21,807 bases of DNA from assembly GCA_023665245.1 (NCBI GenBank), contig JAMPEH010000029.1:1-21807 (forward strand), given 5' to 3'. Below are positions 7,324 through 15,229 of this stretch, piece by piece (position 1 is the stretch's first letter; each line of letters begins with the position of its first letter). The notes beneath the pieces were generated by a model. It did not search any database. It had not been told where the DNA came from and saw only the letters and a program-made list of their open reading frames with translations. Position numbers and translations under genes: made by a program. This stretch comes from Muribaculaceae bacterium. Its GTDB lineage: Bacteria; Pseudomonadota; Alphaproteobacteria; Rs-D84.

Positions 7324-9036
7324 ATGGAAAAGAATAACGAATACATAGGCGAAGTCCTCTCTCTCGGAAGCGAGGGGGAGGGCATTATTAAAATAGTGGA
7401 AGAAACGGCGTTCGTGCCCTTTTGCCTTGTCGGCGAAAGGGTGTCTTTTAAGGCGCTCAAAGTTTCGGGCAAAATTGCGTACGGCAAACTTACCGAAGTG
7501 CACACGCTCTCGCCCGAAAGGGTCACGCCCGTCTGCCCGAATTTCGAAAGGTGCGGCGGCTGTCAGTTGCAACACCTGTCGTATTCCGCACAGCTTGCAT
7601 TTAAAAGGGAGTTGGTGCAAAACTGCCTTAAAAAGATTGGCGGGCTGGACGTTGAGGTCGCGCCGACGGTGGCAAGCGAAAAGGAATACGGCTATCGCAA
7701 CAAGCTCGCTCTTCCCGTTGGGACGGACGGGGACGGCAACACGGTTACGGGCTTTTACGCCGTGCGCTCGCACCGCATCGTGCCCATAAATTTCTGCCCG
7801 TTGCAAGCCGAGTGGTCGGGCGCGCTCATTTCCGCACTCACCGCATTTATGAGCGAAAGCGGGTTAAAGGGTTACGACGAGAGTACGCACAAGGGGGATA
7901 TTCGCCACCTTGTCGCGCGGGAAGCGGACGGGAATTTTATAATAACGCTTGTCGCAACGGCGCGTATAGACGCCGCGGGCTTTGCCGAAAAGCTTGCGGA
8001 AAAGTTCAAAAATTTCACGCTCTGGTTGAATGTAAACAACTCGACGGGCAACGCGGTTTTCGGCAAAGAGTGGCACATATGCCGCGGCGAAGGCTATTTT
8101 TCGGGCGAGGATTGCGGCATTAAATACAGAGCGGGCGCGCAGACCTTTTTGCAGGTCAATGACGGCGTGCGCAAGCTCTTGTATGCGGCTGTTGCGGAGG
8201 CGGCGGGCGACAGTGGTGCGGTCGCGATAGATTTGTACAGCGGCGGAGGCATGCTCACCGCAATGCTTGCAAAGGCGTGCGCGGCGGCGTACGGCATCGA
8301 GATTGTGCCCGAGGCGGTTGCGTGCGCGGACGAGCTTAAAGCGCTGAACGGCTTGGGCGATAAAATGTTCAATCTGTGCGGCGCGGTCGAGGACAGGATA
8401 GACGAGGCTCTGTCGAGGACGGCGGGGTATAAGCGGACAATCGTGTGCGACCCGCCGAGAAAGGGAATGGAACGTTCGGTGGTGCGGGCGGTTTTAAAGA
8501 GCGGCGCGGACAGGGTAGTTTTGGTGTCGTGCAATCCCGCGACGCTCGCGCGCGATTTGGGGCTTTTGTGTGGCTCGCTCATTGAGGTTGACGGGCAAAT
8601 CGTCAAAAACCCTTCATACGCCGCGGGCGCAATGAAAGGTTTTTACCAAATAGAGCACGTCACCCCCTACGACATGTTCCCCCAAACCAAACATATCGAA
8701 ACGTTGGTCGTGCTTTCCCACAAAAAACCCGACGGGCATATCGAAGTTACGGTTGATTTAGAGAACGGAAAACTGAAAAAAGACGATATAATTAAACGTG
8801 CCGAAAGCAAGAAACCGAAAGAAAAGCCTACGTACAAAATGATACAAAAGTGGGTGGAAGAAAACTACGGTTTCAAAGTCCACACGGCTTACATAGCCGA
8901 GGTTAAGCGTGATTTAGGCTTGCCTATGTATGACGCGCCTAACGCCGTAGAAGAACTTAAACGTCCGCGAGCACATCCTACGCCGAGAATGGTGGAGGTA
9001 ATTAAAGAAACTTTAAAACATTTTGAGATAGTTTAA
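7324..9036 (+). CDS. RlmD/TrmA-family 23S rRNA (uracil-5-)-methyltransferase with C-terminal extension
   Basis: A 570-residue SAM-dependent m5U RNA methyltransferase. An N-terminal TRAM-like part (residues ~1-60, IGEVLSLGSEGEGIIK) precedes an iron-sulfur site with Cys71, Cys77, Cys80 (CPNFERCGGC) and Cys158 (NFCPL). The methyltransferase domain has the SAM loop DLYSGGGMLT near residue 303, CDPPRKG near 378, and the catalytic Cys403 in VSCNPATLARD. The family usually ends near residue 460-480; here ~90 further residues follow, with KPTYKMIQKWVEENYGFKV and YIAEVKRDLGL, helical and perhaps nucleic-acid binding. Such extensions are seen in other Clostridia proteins of this family. ATG 7324 is chosen because the domain starts there; upstream in-frame codons overlap the preceding gene. 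The exact target uridine cannot be told. Confidence 0.9.
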   Translation: MEKNNEYIGEVLSLGSEGEGIIKIVEETAFVPFCLVGERVSFKALKVSGKIAYGKLTEVHTLSPERVTPVCPNFERCGGCQLQHLSYSAQLAFKRELVQNCLKKIGGLDVEVAPTVASEKEYGYRNKLALPVGTDGDGNTVTGFYAVRSHRIVPINFCPLQAEWSGALISALTAFMSESGLKGYDESTHKGDIRHLVAREADGNFIITLVATARIDAAGFAEKLAEKFKNFTLWLNVNNSTGNAVFGKEWHICRGEGYFSGEDCGIKYRAGAQTFLQVNDGVRKLLYAAVAEAAGDSGAVAIDLYSGGGMLTAMLAKACAAAYGIEIVPEAVACADELKALNGLGDKMFNLCGAVEDRIDEALSRTAGYKRTIVCDPPRKGMERSVVRAVLKSGADRVVLVSCNPATLARDLGLLCGSLIEVDGQIVKNPSYAAGAMKGFYQIEHVTPYDMFPQTKHIETLVVLSHKKPDGHIEVTVDLENGKLKKDDIIKRAESKKPKEKPTYKMIQKWVEENYGFKVHTAYIAEVKRDLGLPMYDAPNAVEELKRPRAHPTPRMVEVIKETLKHFEIV

Positions 9037-9050
9037 GTTTTGCACAAGGT

Positions 9051-9096
9051 AATATCCTTAGGGAATTAGTAAAATATAGACAAATAGCGAATTCGT
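9051..9096 (+). repeat. Left flanking repeat of the AbiE module
   Basis: AATATCCTTAGGGAATTAG, then GACAAATAGCGAA, resembles AATATCCTTGGGGATTAAA and GCAAATAGCAAG at 10839-10884, on the other side of the toxin-antitoxin genes. Each copy is followed by a hairpin with a T-run. They may be remains of an insertion or recombination site. Confidence 0.5.
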
Positions 9097-9098
9097 TT

Positions 9099-9126
9099 AA
9101 TAGTCGCCACATAGCGACTATTTTTA
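9099..9126 (+). terminator. Intrinsic terminator after the methyltransferase
   Basis: AATAGTCGC, a six-base loop CACATA and GCGACTATT form a 9-base-pair stem that runs into TTTTTATT. It closes the core transcript and separates it from the AbiE promoter. Confidence 0.75.
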
Positions 9127-9153
9127 TTAAGCTGATTAGTTATCGAAAAACGC

Positions 9154-9191
9154 TTGACGAATTGTCGCAAAAACTGTATAATATTTGCGAC
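9154..9191 (+). promoter_or_regulatory. AbiE promoter with operator-like inverted repeat
   Basis: TTGACG (9154-9159) and TATAAT (9177-9182) are 17 bases apart. An inverted repeat GTCGCAA (9164-9170) / TTGCGAC (9185-9191) brackets the -10. AbiEi proteins are known to bind inverted repeats in their own promoters and repress them, so this is the likely operator. Confidence 0.8.
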
Positions 9192-9204
9192 AGTAGGTGC
9201 AAAG

Positions 9205-9798
9205 ATGCTTCGTGACGATATATTAGATAGAATTGAATACGAAGAGTTGAAAGTGTTTTCGGCGGCGGACTTTATTGATCTTGCGCCGTCCGGTGCGGTG
9301 CGCAAGGCTCTTGAAAGAATGGAAGACGATGGGACAATACGTCGTCTTATACAGGGTTTTTACGATAAGCCGAAATTCAATAATCGGTTTCTGGCGTTTG
9401 AAGCTCCAAATATCGATGATTTGGCTTGGGGTATTGCTAACCGCTACGGTTGGCATATTTGCCCGAGCGGAAATTATGCCTTGAACATACTCGGGCTCAG
9501 CACTCAAATTCCGTCGCAGTATGTTTATATAAGCGACGGTCCGTATCGGTTTTATGAGGTTATGGGCATCAGGTTGACGTTTAAACATTCTGCCAACAGA
9601 GAGGTATCTGATTTTTCGCCCATTACCTCGATTGTAATTCAGGCGCTTAAAGCAATAGGACAGGAAAACCTCACATGGGAAGATATCGAGCATTTAAGGC
9701 GTCGGCTTTCGTCCGAAAATAAGGACGTAATACTACAAGAAGGCAGGCGGACAAGTTTTTGGATATATAAAGCAATAAGAGATATATGCGAGGTGTAA
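9205..9798 (+). CDS. abiEi: AbiEi-family antitoxin / transcriptional repressor (type IV TA)
   Basis: A 197-residue DUF6088/AbiEi-like protein. The N-terminal ~55 residues form a winged helix (DILDRIEYEELKVFSAADFI, AVRKALERMEDDGTIRRLIQ, GFYDKP), the DNA-binding part that represses the operon in this family. The C-terminal part (AWGIANRYGWHICPSGNYAL, LGLSTQIPSQYVYISDG) is the typical antitoxin domain that counteracts the AbiEii nucleotidyltransferase without a stable complex. ATG 9205 follows AGGTG by six bases and starts the winged helix; a longer in-frame start (9154) would lie inside the promoter. The gene stops two bases before the AbiEii start. Its base composition is less GC-rich than the core genes before it. 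Confidence 0.88.
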   Translation: MLRDDILDRIEYEELKVFSAADFIDLAPSGAVRKALERMEDDGTIRRLIQGFYDKPKFNNRFLAFEAPNIDDLAWGIANRYGWHICPSGNYALNILGLSTQIPSQYVYISDGPYRFYEVMGIRLTFKHSANREVSDFSPITSIVIQALKAIGQENLTWEDIEHLRRRLSSENKDVILQEGRRTSFWIYKAIRDICEV

Positions 9799-9800
9799 AA

Positions 9801-10796
9801 ATGTATAAGTTCGCTAAGATGGCTAATGAAGATAGAGACTTTGTCTTTAATAATGTTGCAATTAAGAAAGGTATCCATAAGGCTCTTGTGGAAAAAGATT
9901 TTTGGGTATGCTTGGTTCTTGATTATCTTTTTACTACGTCAAAGTTTAAGAACAATATTACATTTAAGGGCGGTACGAGCTTATCTAAGGGTTTTAATAT
10001 TATAGATAGGTTTTCCGAGGACATAGATATTATCCTCGATTGGGGCTTACTTGGCGTTAAAGGTGGTGAACCGCTTGCCGATAGAAGCAATACAAAGCAG
10101 GACCAGTATAATAAAGAACTGAATGAAAAAGCAAAGACATTTATAAAAAGCGAACTTTTGCCCGATATAAAAAGCGGACTATCCGATATTCTCGGCTATG
10201 ATGTAGATATTCGTGTGGATGAAAAAGACGGACAAGTGCTCAATTTCTACTATCCCAAAATGTACGCAGTTGGAGCGTTACTTCAATTTATCAGACTTGA
10301 AATAGGTCCGCTTGCAGCTTGGAATCCGTCATTAGCTGTAGAAATAATGTCGTATATAGCCGAAGAAATGCCTAATATTTTTGAACAAAAGAGTACGCAG
10401 GTGCTTACAGTGTCGCCCGAAAGAACATTTTGGGAAAAGGCAACGATTTTGCATAGAGAAGCCAATAGACCTATTGAAAAATCAATGCCTTTAAGATATT
10501 CCCGCCACTATTATGACTTGTATCGCTTTACCGAAACCGAATATGTAAAAAGGGCGTTAGGGAATAGAGAATTGTTGGGGGAAGTGATAACATTTAAAAA
10601 GAAATTTTATAGGGATAGTTGGGCAGATTACGACGCTTGCCTTAACGGCAATTTTAAACTTATTCCGTCCGATTTGCGAATCCCTGAGCTTAAGAAAGAC
10701 TATATCTCAATGCGTGAAATGCTTTTTGGGGAAGTACCCGTTTTTGACAATATTATTTGTGTATTGCGAAAATTAGAACAAGAGATTAATGTGTGA
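9801..10796 (+). CDS. abiEii: AbiEii-family nucleotidyltransferase toxin
   Basis: A 331-residue protein of the AbiEii/DUF1814 family. The nucleotidyltransferase signature is complete: KGGTSLSKG at residues 56-64 and RFSEDIDII with Asp74 and Asp76 as metal-binding residues. A further family motif, SPERTFWEKATILH, lies near residue 205. Related toxins (MenT) transfer nucleotides to tRNA acceptor ends and stop growth; here the substrate is unproven. ATG 9801 is preferred over 9786 because GAGGTG sits at a good distance before it. Upstream lies the cognate antitoxin in the same operon; the module would confer abortive phage defence or stabilise the island. Confidence 0.9.
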   Translation: MYKFAKMANEDRDFVFNNVAIKKGIHKALVEKDFWVCLVLDYLFTTSKFKNNITFKGGTSLSKGFNIIDRFSEDIDIILDWGLLGVKGGEPLADRSNTKQDQYNKELNEKAKTFIKSELLPDIKSGLSDILGYDVDIRVDEKDGQVLNFYYPKMYAVGALLQFIRLEIGPLAAWNPSLAVEIMSYIAEEMPNIFEQKSTQVLTVSPERTFWEKATILHREANRPIEKSMPLRYSRHYYDLYRFTETEYVKRALGNRELLGEVITFKKKFYRDSWADYDACLNGNFKLIPSDLRIPELKKDYISMREMLFGEVPVFDNIICVLRKLEQEINV

Positions 10797-10838
10797 TTAA
10801 AATTTTCTCTTTGTAGGCAATAAAGCAAGGCAATGTAA

Positions 10839-10884
10839 ATATCCTTGGGGATTAAATTAAGTATTAGCAAATAGCAAGTTTGAT
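10839..10884 (+). repeat. Right flanking repeat of the AbiE module
   Basis: This is an imperfect copy of 9051-9096 (shared core TATCCTT.GGGA and CAAATAGC), again just before a hairpin with a T-run. Confidence 0.5.
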
Positions 10885-10885
10885 G

Positions 10886-10916
10886 AAATCGACTGCCTTT
10901 AGGTGGTCGATTTTTT
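10886..10916 (+). terminator. Intrinsic terminator after AbiE
   Basis: AAATCGACTGCC and GGTGGTCGATTT pair over 12 positions with two G-U pairs around the loop TTTA, and the strand continues in T's. Confidence 0.8.
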
Positions 10917-10923
10917 ATGATTC

Positions 10924-11055
10924 GAGGTGTTTCGTCTTGGTGAACTTGATAACACTCGCGTCGAGCCGTAGGATTGTATTTTGGAGGATTTGGCGAAATA
11001 CATATTCGATTCTAAGCCTTACCTGATTAATGAATAGAGACGTGTTGTGGGATAA
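10924..11055 (+). pseudogene. Short coding-like remnant with two in-frame TAG codons
   Basis: One frame reads like protein but has no proper start and is cut by TAG at 10969 and 11035, ending with TAA at 11053. The piece between them reads ILEDLAKYIFDSKPYLINE, and RRVVG follows the second TAG. I do not recognise the family. Most simply it is a decayed gene end; if TAG were a sense codon here, it would be one open frame of ~43 codons. The rest of the gap to 11110 shows nothing recognisable. Confidence 0.35.
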
Positions 11056-11110
11056 AACTATTGTGAGCTGTTGTAATAGCAAAAAACTTGTCGAAGTATA
11101 TATTTAACGT

Positions 11111-11139
11111 TTGCTTTTTGAAGAAGAATTTGATATAAT
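11111..11139 (+). promoter_or_regulatory. Promoter of the six-gene radical SAM operon
   Basis: TTGCTT (11111-11116) and TATAAT (11134-11139) are 17 bases apart, with an extended -10 (TGATATAAT). Transcription would start near 11146, only ~16 bases before the ATG at 11162. No operator-like repeat is obvious. Confidence 0.7.
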
Positions 11140-11161
11140 TGACTATGTATAGGTGGCTACG

Positions 11162-12343
11162 ATGAAAGAAATCATTTCAGTAGAAAATTTTAAAATTCAA
11201 TATCCAATGCTTTGGCGTAAGATTGATATCTTATGCCATGGTTTGCGTTGTGACAATGAAGGTTTATTGGATTTTTACTATAGACAGCAAAATCCGCATG
11301 ATACAAAAAGAACTGGGAATGCTGGTTTACAGATAAAAATAGATTCGAAAATAAATGATGTTGGGAGATTGGCTCTTAATGTTGCCGTTTATAAAGATTT
11401 TTGTAAGGCTTCTCCGTATTATTTATGCAAAGACGAAAAAAATCAATTGTGTGTGATTGATGAAAGGGATAATACTCTTATATCAGTTGTATGTCCGGAG
11501 ACCCATCCTACATGGTATGACAAAAAGCTATTTAATAAGAATTCCAACAAGGTAATAGGTGATCTGATATTGTTGGAGGGGGACTCCACCGCAATAGCGT
11601 CTATTACAAGAGGGTGCCTTTATTTTAATAAGACTGCTCCATGCAAGTTTTGCGCTATAGGTGCAGATAGTGTTTCTCAAGAGGAAATAGTAAGCCGTCG
11701 TATTGAGTTGTTGTCTGCCCTTGAAATAGTGGCTAATGATAAAGAAATTACGAATTTTCACTTAACAGGTGGAAATACTTTTAACCCGGATAGAGGGGCT
11801 CTTGATTTTATTCCATATATACGAGCTATATTAAAATCACGTCCTGATGCTACAATAGCAGTTGAAATTTCTCCGCCAGAACTTTCGTGTCAAGAGACTG
11901 TTTTTAGACAACTAAAATTGGAAGGCGTGCATTCAATAACAATGAATATGGAGTTTTGGGATGACGCTTCTCGCTTGGAACTAATGCCATTAAAAGGTGC
12001 GATTCCTAAAGAAGAGTATATGTCGGCATACAGATCTGCATTGCAAATATTTGGCAAGAACAAAGTAACCTGTGGGTTTATTATTGGACTTGAAAAACTG
12101 CAAGCTTCTAAAGCCGGGATTGACACTATAACAAGTGAAAATATTATAGCGGAAGTTTATCCTTTTAAGCCCAATACAGGCAGCATATTACAAAATAATA
12201 CTATATCCTCAACGGATGATATGATTGAGATTTCTTTGTACGCAAATATGCGTATGAAAGAAAACGGAATCAGTCCTTATTTGTGTAGTGGCTGTGTAAA
12301 GTGCGGTGCTTGTGGGTTAACTCAACAACTTATAAATATTTAA
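11162..12343 (+). CDS. Radical SAM protein, BioB-like architecture, first gene of the operon
   Basis: A 393-residue enzyme. The cluster-binding cysteines are Cys152, Cys161 and Cys164 (RGCLYFNKTAPCKFCAIG), a CX8CX2C spacing instead of CX3CX2C. NFHLTGGNT near residue 200 is the SAM-contact GGE-like motif, followed by VEISPPEL and MNMEFWDD, then FIIGLE, in the order seen in biotin-synthase-like and MSMEG_0568-type radical SAM proteins. The C-terminus carries Cys375, 378, 381 and 384 (CSGCVKCGAC), an obvious site for an extra iron-sulfur cluster. About 140 residues precede the core and are of unknown fold. GTG 11153 is possible, but AGGTGG at 11151 fits ATG 11162. The substrate is unknown. The AT-rich codon use differs sharply from the core genes. 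Confidence 0.82.
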   Translation: MKEIISVENFKIQYPMLWRKIDILCHGLRCDNEGLLDFYYRQQNPHDTKRTGNAGLQIKIDSKINDVGRLALNVAVYKDFCKASPYYLCKDEKNQLCVIDERDNTLISVVCPETHPTWYDKKLFNKNSNKVIGDLILLEGDSTAIASITRGCLYFNKTAPCKFCAIGADSVSQEEIVSRRIELLSALEIVANDKEITNFHLTGGNTFNPDRGALDFIPYIRAILKSRPDATIAVEISPPELSCQETVFRQLKLEGVHSITMNMEFWDDASRLELMPLKGAIPKEEYMSAYRSALQIFGKNKVTCGFIIGLEKLQASKAGIDTITSENIIAEVYPFKPNTGSILQNNTISSTDDMIEISLYANMRMKENGISPYLCSGCVKCGACGLTQQLINI

Positions 12344-12362
12344 ATAAATTTGGAGGTTCAAT

Positions 12363-13106
12363 ATGTACAAAGAAATGAAAGGCAAAGTTGCAGTTGTCAC
12401 TGGAGGCACCAGTGGTCTTGGTCTCGGGATTTCAGAGGCTTTCCTGAGAGAAGGCGTTTCTGTGATTGCCCTGTATAAGCAAGATGAAAAAAAAGCAAAG
12501 AATGCTGAGAGTCAACTTGCTGGACTTGGTAATTATAAAACTGCCAAGGTCGATGTTTCAAATGAGGCACAGGTAAACGCATTCTTTTCAAAGCTTACTC
12601 AGGTGGATTATTTAGTTAATTGCGCCGGAGTTAGTCACGAAGATGAAATCGTGAAGCTATCCATGTCTCAAGTTAGAGATGTGTTTGAAACACAAATAAT
12701 CGGCAAGATTATTATGTGTAAAGGAGCATTTGAACTGTTGCGTAAATCTCAATCTCCCAAAGTTGTAAATATCGCATCGAGATTTGCCACAAAGCCGCTT
12801 AAGGGCGCTATTCCTCTTACGGCATCAGAAGCTGGAATTGTTATGTTTACAAAAAACCTTGCGTTGGAATGGGCTGAATATGGGATAAAAGTAAATTGTG
12901 TAAGCCCGTCACTTACAGTAAATACTGGCTCATATTATGAATTTTATACAGATGATGACGCAGTTGAAGCCGGTAAAAGTAATCCGTCCGGCAGACTCGG
13001 CAGACCTGTTGACACTGCAAATGCTGTTCTGTTTTTATGCAGTTCTGCGGCGGATTATATTACTGGTGAAAACCTAAATGTAAATGGCGGCATTTTGCTC
13101 ATATAA
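12363..13106 (+). CDS. SDR-fold protein with degenerate catalytic tetrad
   Basis: A 247-residue short-chain dehydrogenase/reductase fold. The nucleotide-binding TGGTSGLGLG (residues 13-22) and NCAG (86-89) are intact, as is Ser139 (NIAS). Exactly 13 residues on, where the family has Tyr, stands Leu152, and the Lys four further on is Glu156 (PLTASEAG instead of P.Y.ASKAG). The structural Asn near position 111 appears to be Gln. The protein may therefore bind NAD(P) without ordinary oxidoreductase chemistry, or use another mechanism. The rest of the fold (VNCVSP, SNPSGRLGRPVDTANAVLFL, GENLNVNGG) is well kept, which argues against decay. It starts 20 bases after the radical SAM gene with a good TTGGAGG and belongs to the same operon. 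Confidence 0.88.
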   Translation: MYKEMKGKVAVVTGGTSGLGLGISEAFLREGVSVIALYKQDEKKAKNAESQLAGLGNYKTAKVDVSNEAQVNAFFSKLTQVDYLVNCAGVSHEDEIVKLSMSQVRDVFETQIIGKIIMCKGAFELLRKSQSPKVVNIASRFATKPLKGAIPLTASEAGIVMFTKNLALEWAEYGIKVNCVSPSLTVNTGSYYEFYTDDDAVEAGKSNPSGRLGRPVDTANAVLFLCSSAADYITGENLNVNGGILLI

Positions 13107-13134
13107 TTCTTAATGTGATATAGGAAGAGTTACT

Positions 13135-14154
13135 ATGGGAGATGAAGATAAAAATGTCGCTACCGGAAGCGAATCGGAAAATTTTTCCTGGAAGCGTTTT
13201 TGGACACTGCTATCCAAGCCATTAAAGGCATTATTTTCAATTTTTGGTCTCGTGACGGGTGCGGGGCTTATAGGCCTTGGCACAACGCTTACGGGTGTAA
13301 TGACAACACTGGGTAATGAAAACCAAAATTATGAACTATGGGTAAAGTATCTTGTTGTTTTCGTTATGATTGTTTTAGTTTGTTTCTTCGTGCTGACCAT
13401 TTTAATGGCTATCGGCTTCATAAGGATCAAATTTGTCGGAGATGATACATCAAAAGTGGTTGAAAGTAGCATTTCAAAGTATAATACTTCCTTTGATAAA
13501 AATGATGAAAAATTTAGTAATAATTTAGATAAGCTTGGTGAATATATTACACAGTTTTCATTAGCTAAGTTCATATTGGATAAACCAGGTATAGCTAAAC
13601 TTGAAAAAGAAACGACAGGCGACAAAATTATTGTTATGTCATCAAAGTTTGGTTTGGATACAGGGGACTTGAAAGATATAATTTTGAACAATTTAAAAAA
13701 AGGAATAACATATGTATATTTAATTCCTGAACAAAATTCTATAGAATTCGAAATGGATCAGTTTTACCGAATGGTGAAAAATTGGTGGGAGGCATTTAAA
13801 TCATCTTTTTCAAGGGACAAGAAAAAATCCTTTATGAGTGATAACTATCAAGCTCTTTTGGAATCAGCAGAATCTGGGAACAAGGATAATGTTTTAACAG
13901 AGTTACATAAATACTTTTGTGAGCATATTCGCTATGTTATCATCGCAAAGGAATATGGGATTGTCACTATTGTGATGTATCAGAAAAAAGAAGGATTCAA
14001 CCAATGGAACACAATAATTATGTTGCCGATAAGCAGTAAAGATGATTACTATGCTTTTCAGATACCAGATGCCGAAGGGGCTGAGAAAAAGGAGTTGGAA
14101 GAAAAGATTCAAACCTTGAGCTTAACTTCTACAAAGATTAGTTTTGATATATGA
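13135..14154 (+). CDS. Two-helix membrane protein with large cytoplasmic domain, unknown function
   Basis: A 339-residue protein I cannot name. After a polar N-terminus come two membrane helices (about 32-56, LFSIFGLVTGAGLIGLGTTL; and 67-93, VKYLVVFVMIVLVCFFVLTI). A charged linker with coiled-coil character follows (KNDEKFSNNLDKLGEYITQF). The soluble part has an alternating strand/helix stretch, DKIIVMSSKFGLD then LKKGITYVYLIPEQ (about 160-200), that resembles sensor- or phospholipase-D-like pieces in other membrane-linked bacterial proteins, but no catalytic motif is clear. A weak AGGAAG precedes ATG 13135. The next gene starts 16 bases after the stop. It could anchor the operon's enzymes to the membrane or act as an effector. 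Confidence 0.72.
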   Translation: MGDEDKNVATGSESENFSWKRFWTLLSKPLKALFSIFGLVTGAGLIGLGTTLTGVMTTLGNENQNYELWVKYLVVFVMIVLVCFFVLTILMAIGFIRIKFVGDDTSKVVESSISKYNTSFDKNDEKFSNNLDKLGEYITQFSLAKFILDKPGIAKLEKETTGDKIIVMSSKFGLDTGDLKDIILNNLKKGITYVYLIPEQNSIEFEMDQFYRMVKNWWEAFKSSFSRDKKKSFMSDNYQALLESAESGNKDNVLTELHKYFCEHIRYVIIAKEYGIVTIVMYQKKEGFNQWNTIIMLPISSKDDYYAFQIPDAEGAEKKELEEKIQTLSLTSTKISFDI

Positions 14155-14170
14155 TACAGGAGAAAAATAA

Positions 14171-15229
14171 ATGTTAGAATATCGTCCTTGGTCAAATAAC
14201 GTATTAAACAGTGTGTTAAGTGCACAGAAACAAGGTCTAATACCTACCCTGGATATTGAGCTAACTGCGAAATGTTCAGGAGCATGTTGTATATATTGCG
14301 ATTCTAAACCTGATGTTTGTGCGGCTGGTCAAGCAGGAGAGATTGATTTTCCTGTAATGAAAAAAATGTTGCTTGATGCAATTTCTCGTGGATTGAAATG
14401 GGTTTATACCTGTGGTCTTGGAGAGCCGTTGGAAGATGTAAAATACTGGGATATGATACATTTGCTAAAAGCCCATGGTGTAGGACTTTCAATGTTTTCT
14501 AACGGCGTTTTTATACGAGATAGGTATATTGCAAAAGAGTTAAAAAAGCATAATGTTAATATTATCTTAAAAATGGATACTTTTAACGAACAGAATTTCG
14601 ACACTATTTTAGGAAGAAAAGGTACAGCTCAAAAAGTTTATGCAGCTCGTGATTTACTTCTTGAAGTCGGCTACGGGTCAAATGACGGAAAATATACTGA
14701 TTTGGCTTTCTCAATAGTACCGACAAGTCTTTCAATTGATAGCATCCCTGAGGTGGTGAATTTTGCCAAATCAAATGGAATTTTTGCATCAATAGGCGAG
14801 TTAGAACAAGCTGGTGAAGTTATTAACAATAATTTAACCGAAACGCTTGGTATAAGGCGTGAACAAGTAATTAGATTAAAGCAAGTTGCAGATGCATATA
14901 TTGGCGGTAATTATATGCGCCCTATTTGCCCTTGTATTTTGACAGGATTACATATTGATAATTTGGGTAACTGTGTAGTAGATGAAGACACAGGCTTAAA
15001 CTGTAAATGGTTCTTATTAAAAGATCCTCGAACTATTAAATTAGGCAATATTCGAGAGGAAAGTGTTTTTGAGCTATATGATAAAGCTAATGCATATCGT
15101 CAGAAATGTATTACTGAAAAACTTGACTTAATTAAATCATCTTGCGCTGTTTCATATATTTTCGGTGGATGCGGTGGAAATCCTAAAGATATAATTGAAC
15201 TTTATTTAAAAGAATATACTATGCTATGA
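14171..15229 (+). CDS. Radical SAM protein with SPASM-like C-terminus
   Basis: A 352-residue enzyme. TAKCSGACCIYCDSKP gives Cys35, Cys40 and Cys43 (CX4CX2C; Cys39 adds an alternative CX3CX3C reading). YTCGLGEPLED near residue 80 is the SAM-binding GGEP-like motif with Gly-Leu-Gly, and SMFSNG follows. The C-terminal third is rich in cysteines: CPC near 257-259, the SPASM-like IDNLGNCVVDEDTGLNC, then KLGNIREESVFELY and a final CAVSYIFGGCGG. These should bind one or two extra clusters, as in enzymes that modify peptides or other large substrates. No precursor peptide gene is visible in the operon, so a RiPP role is not supported. GGAGAAA precedes ATG 14171; the 3' end overlaps the next gene by ATGA. 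Confidence 0.85.
   Translation: MLEYRPWSNNVLNSVLSAQKQGLIPTLDIELTAKCSGACCIYCDSKPDVCAAGQAGEIDFPVMKKMLLDAISRGLKWVYTCGLGEPLEDVKYWDMIHLLKAHGVGLSMFSNGVFIRDRYIAKELKKHNVNIILKMDTFNEQNFDTILGRKGTAQKVYAARDLLLEVGYGSNDGKYTDLAFSIVPTSLSIDSIPEVVNFAKSNGIFASIGELEQAGEVINNNLTETLGIRREQVIRLKQVADAYIGGNYMRPICPCILTGLHIDNLGNCVVDEDTGLNCKWFLLKDPRTIKLGNIREESVFELYDKANAYRQKCITEKLDLIKSSCAVSYIFGGCGGNPKDIIELYLKEYTML

Noticed and set aside
6994..7806. 270-codon open frame on the minus strand
   Set aside because: It is antisense to two genes with clear family matches; the translation has no recognisable pattern and is typical of a shadow frame in GC-rich DNA.
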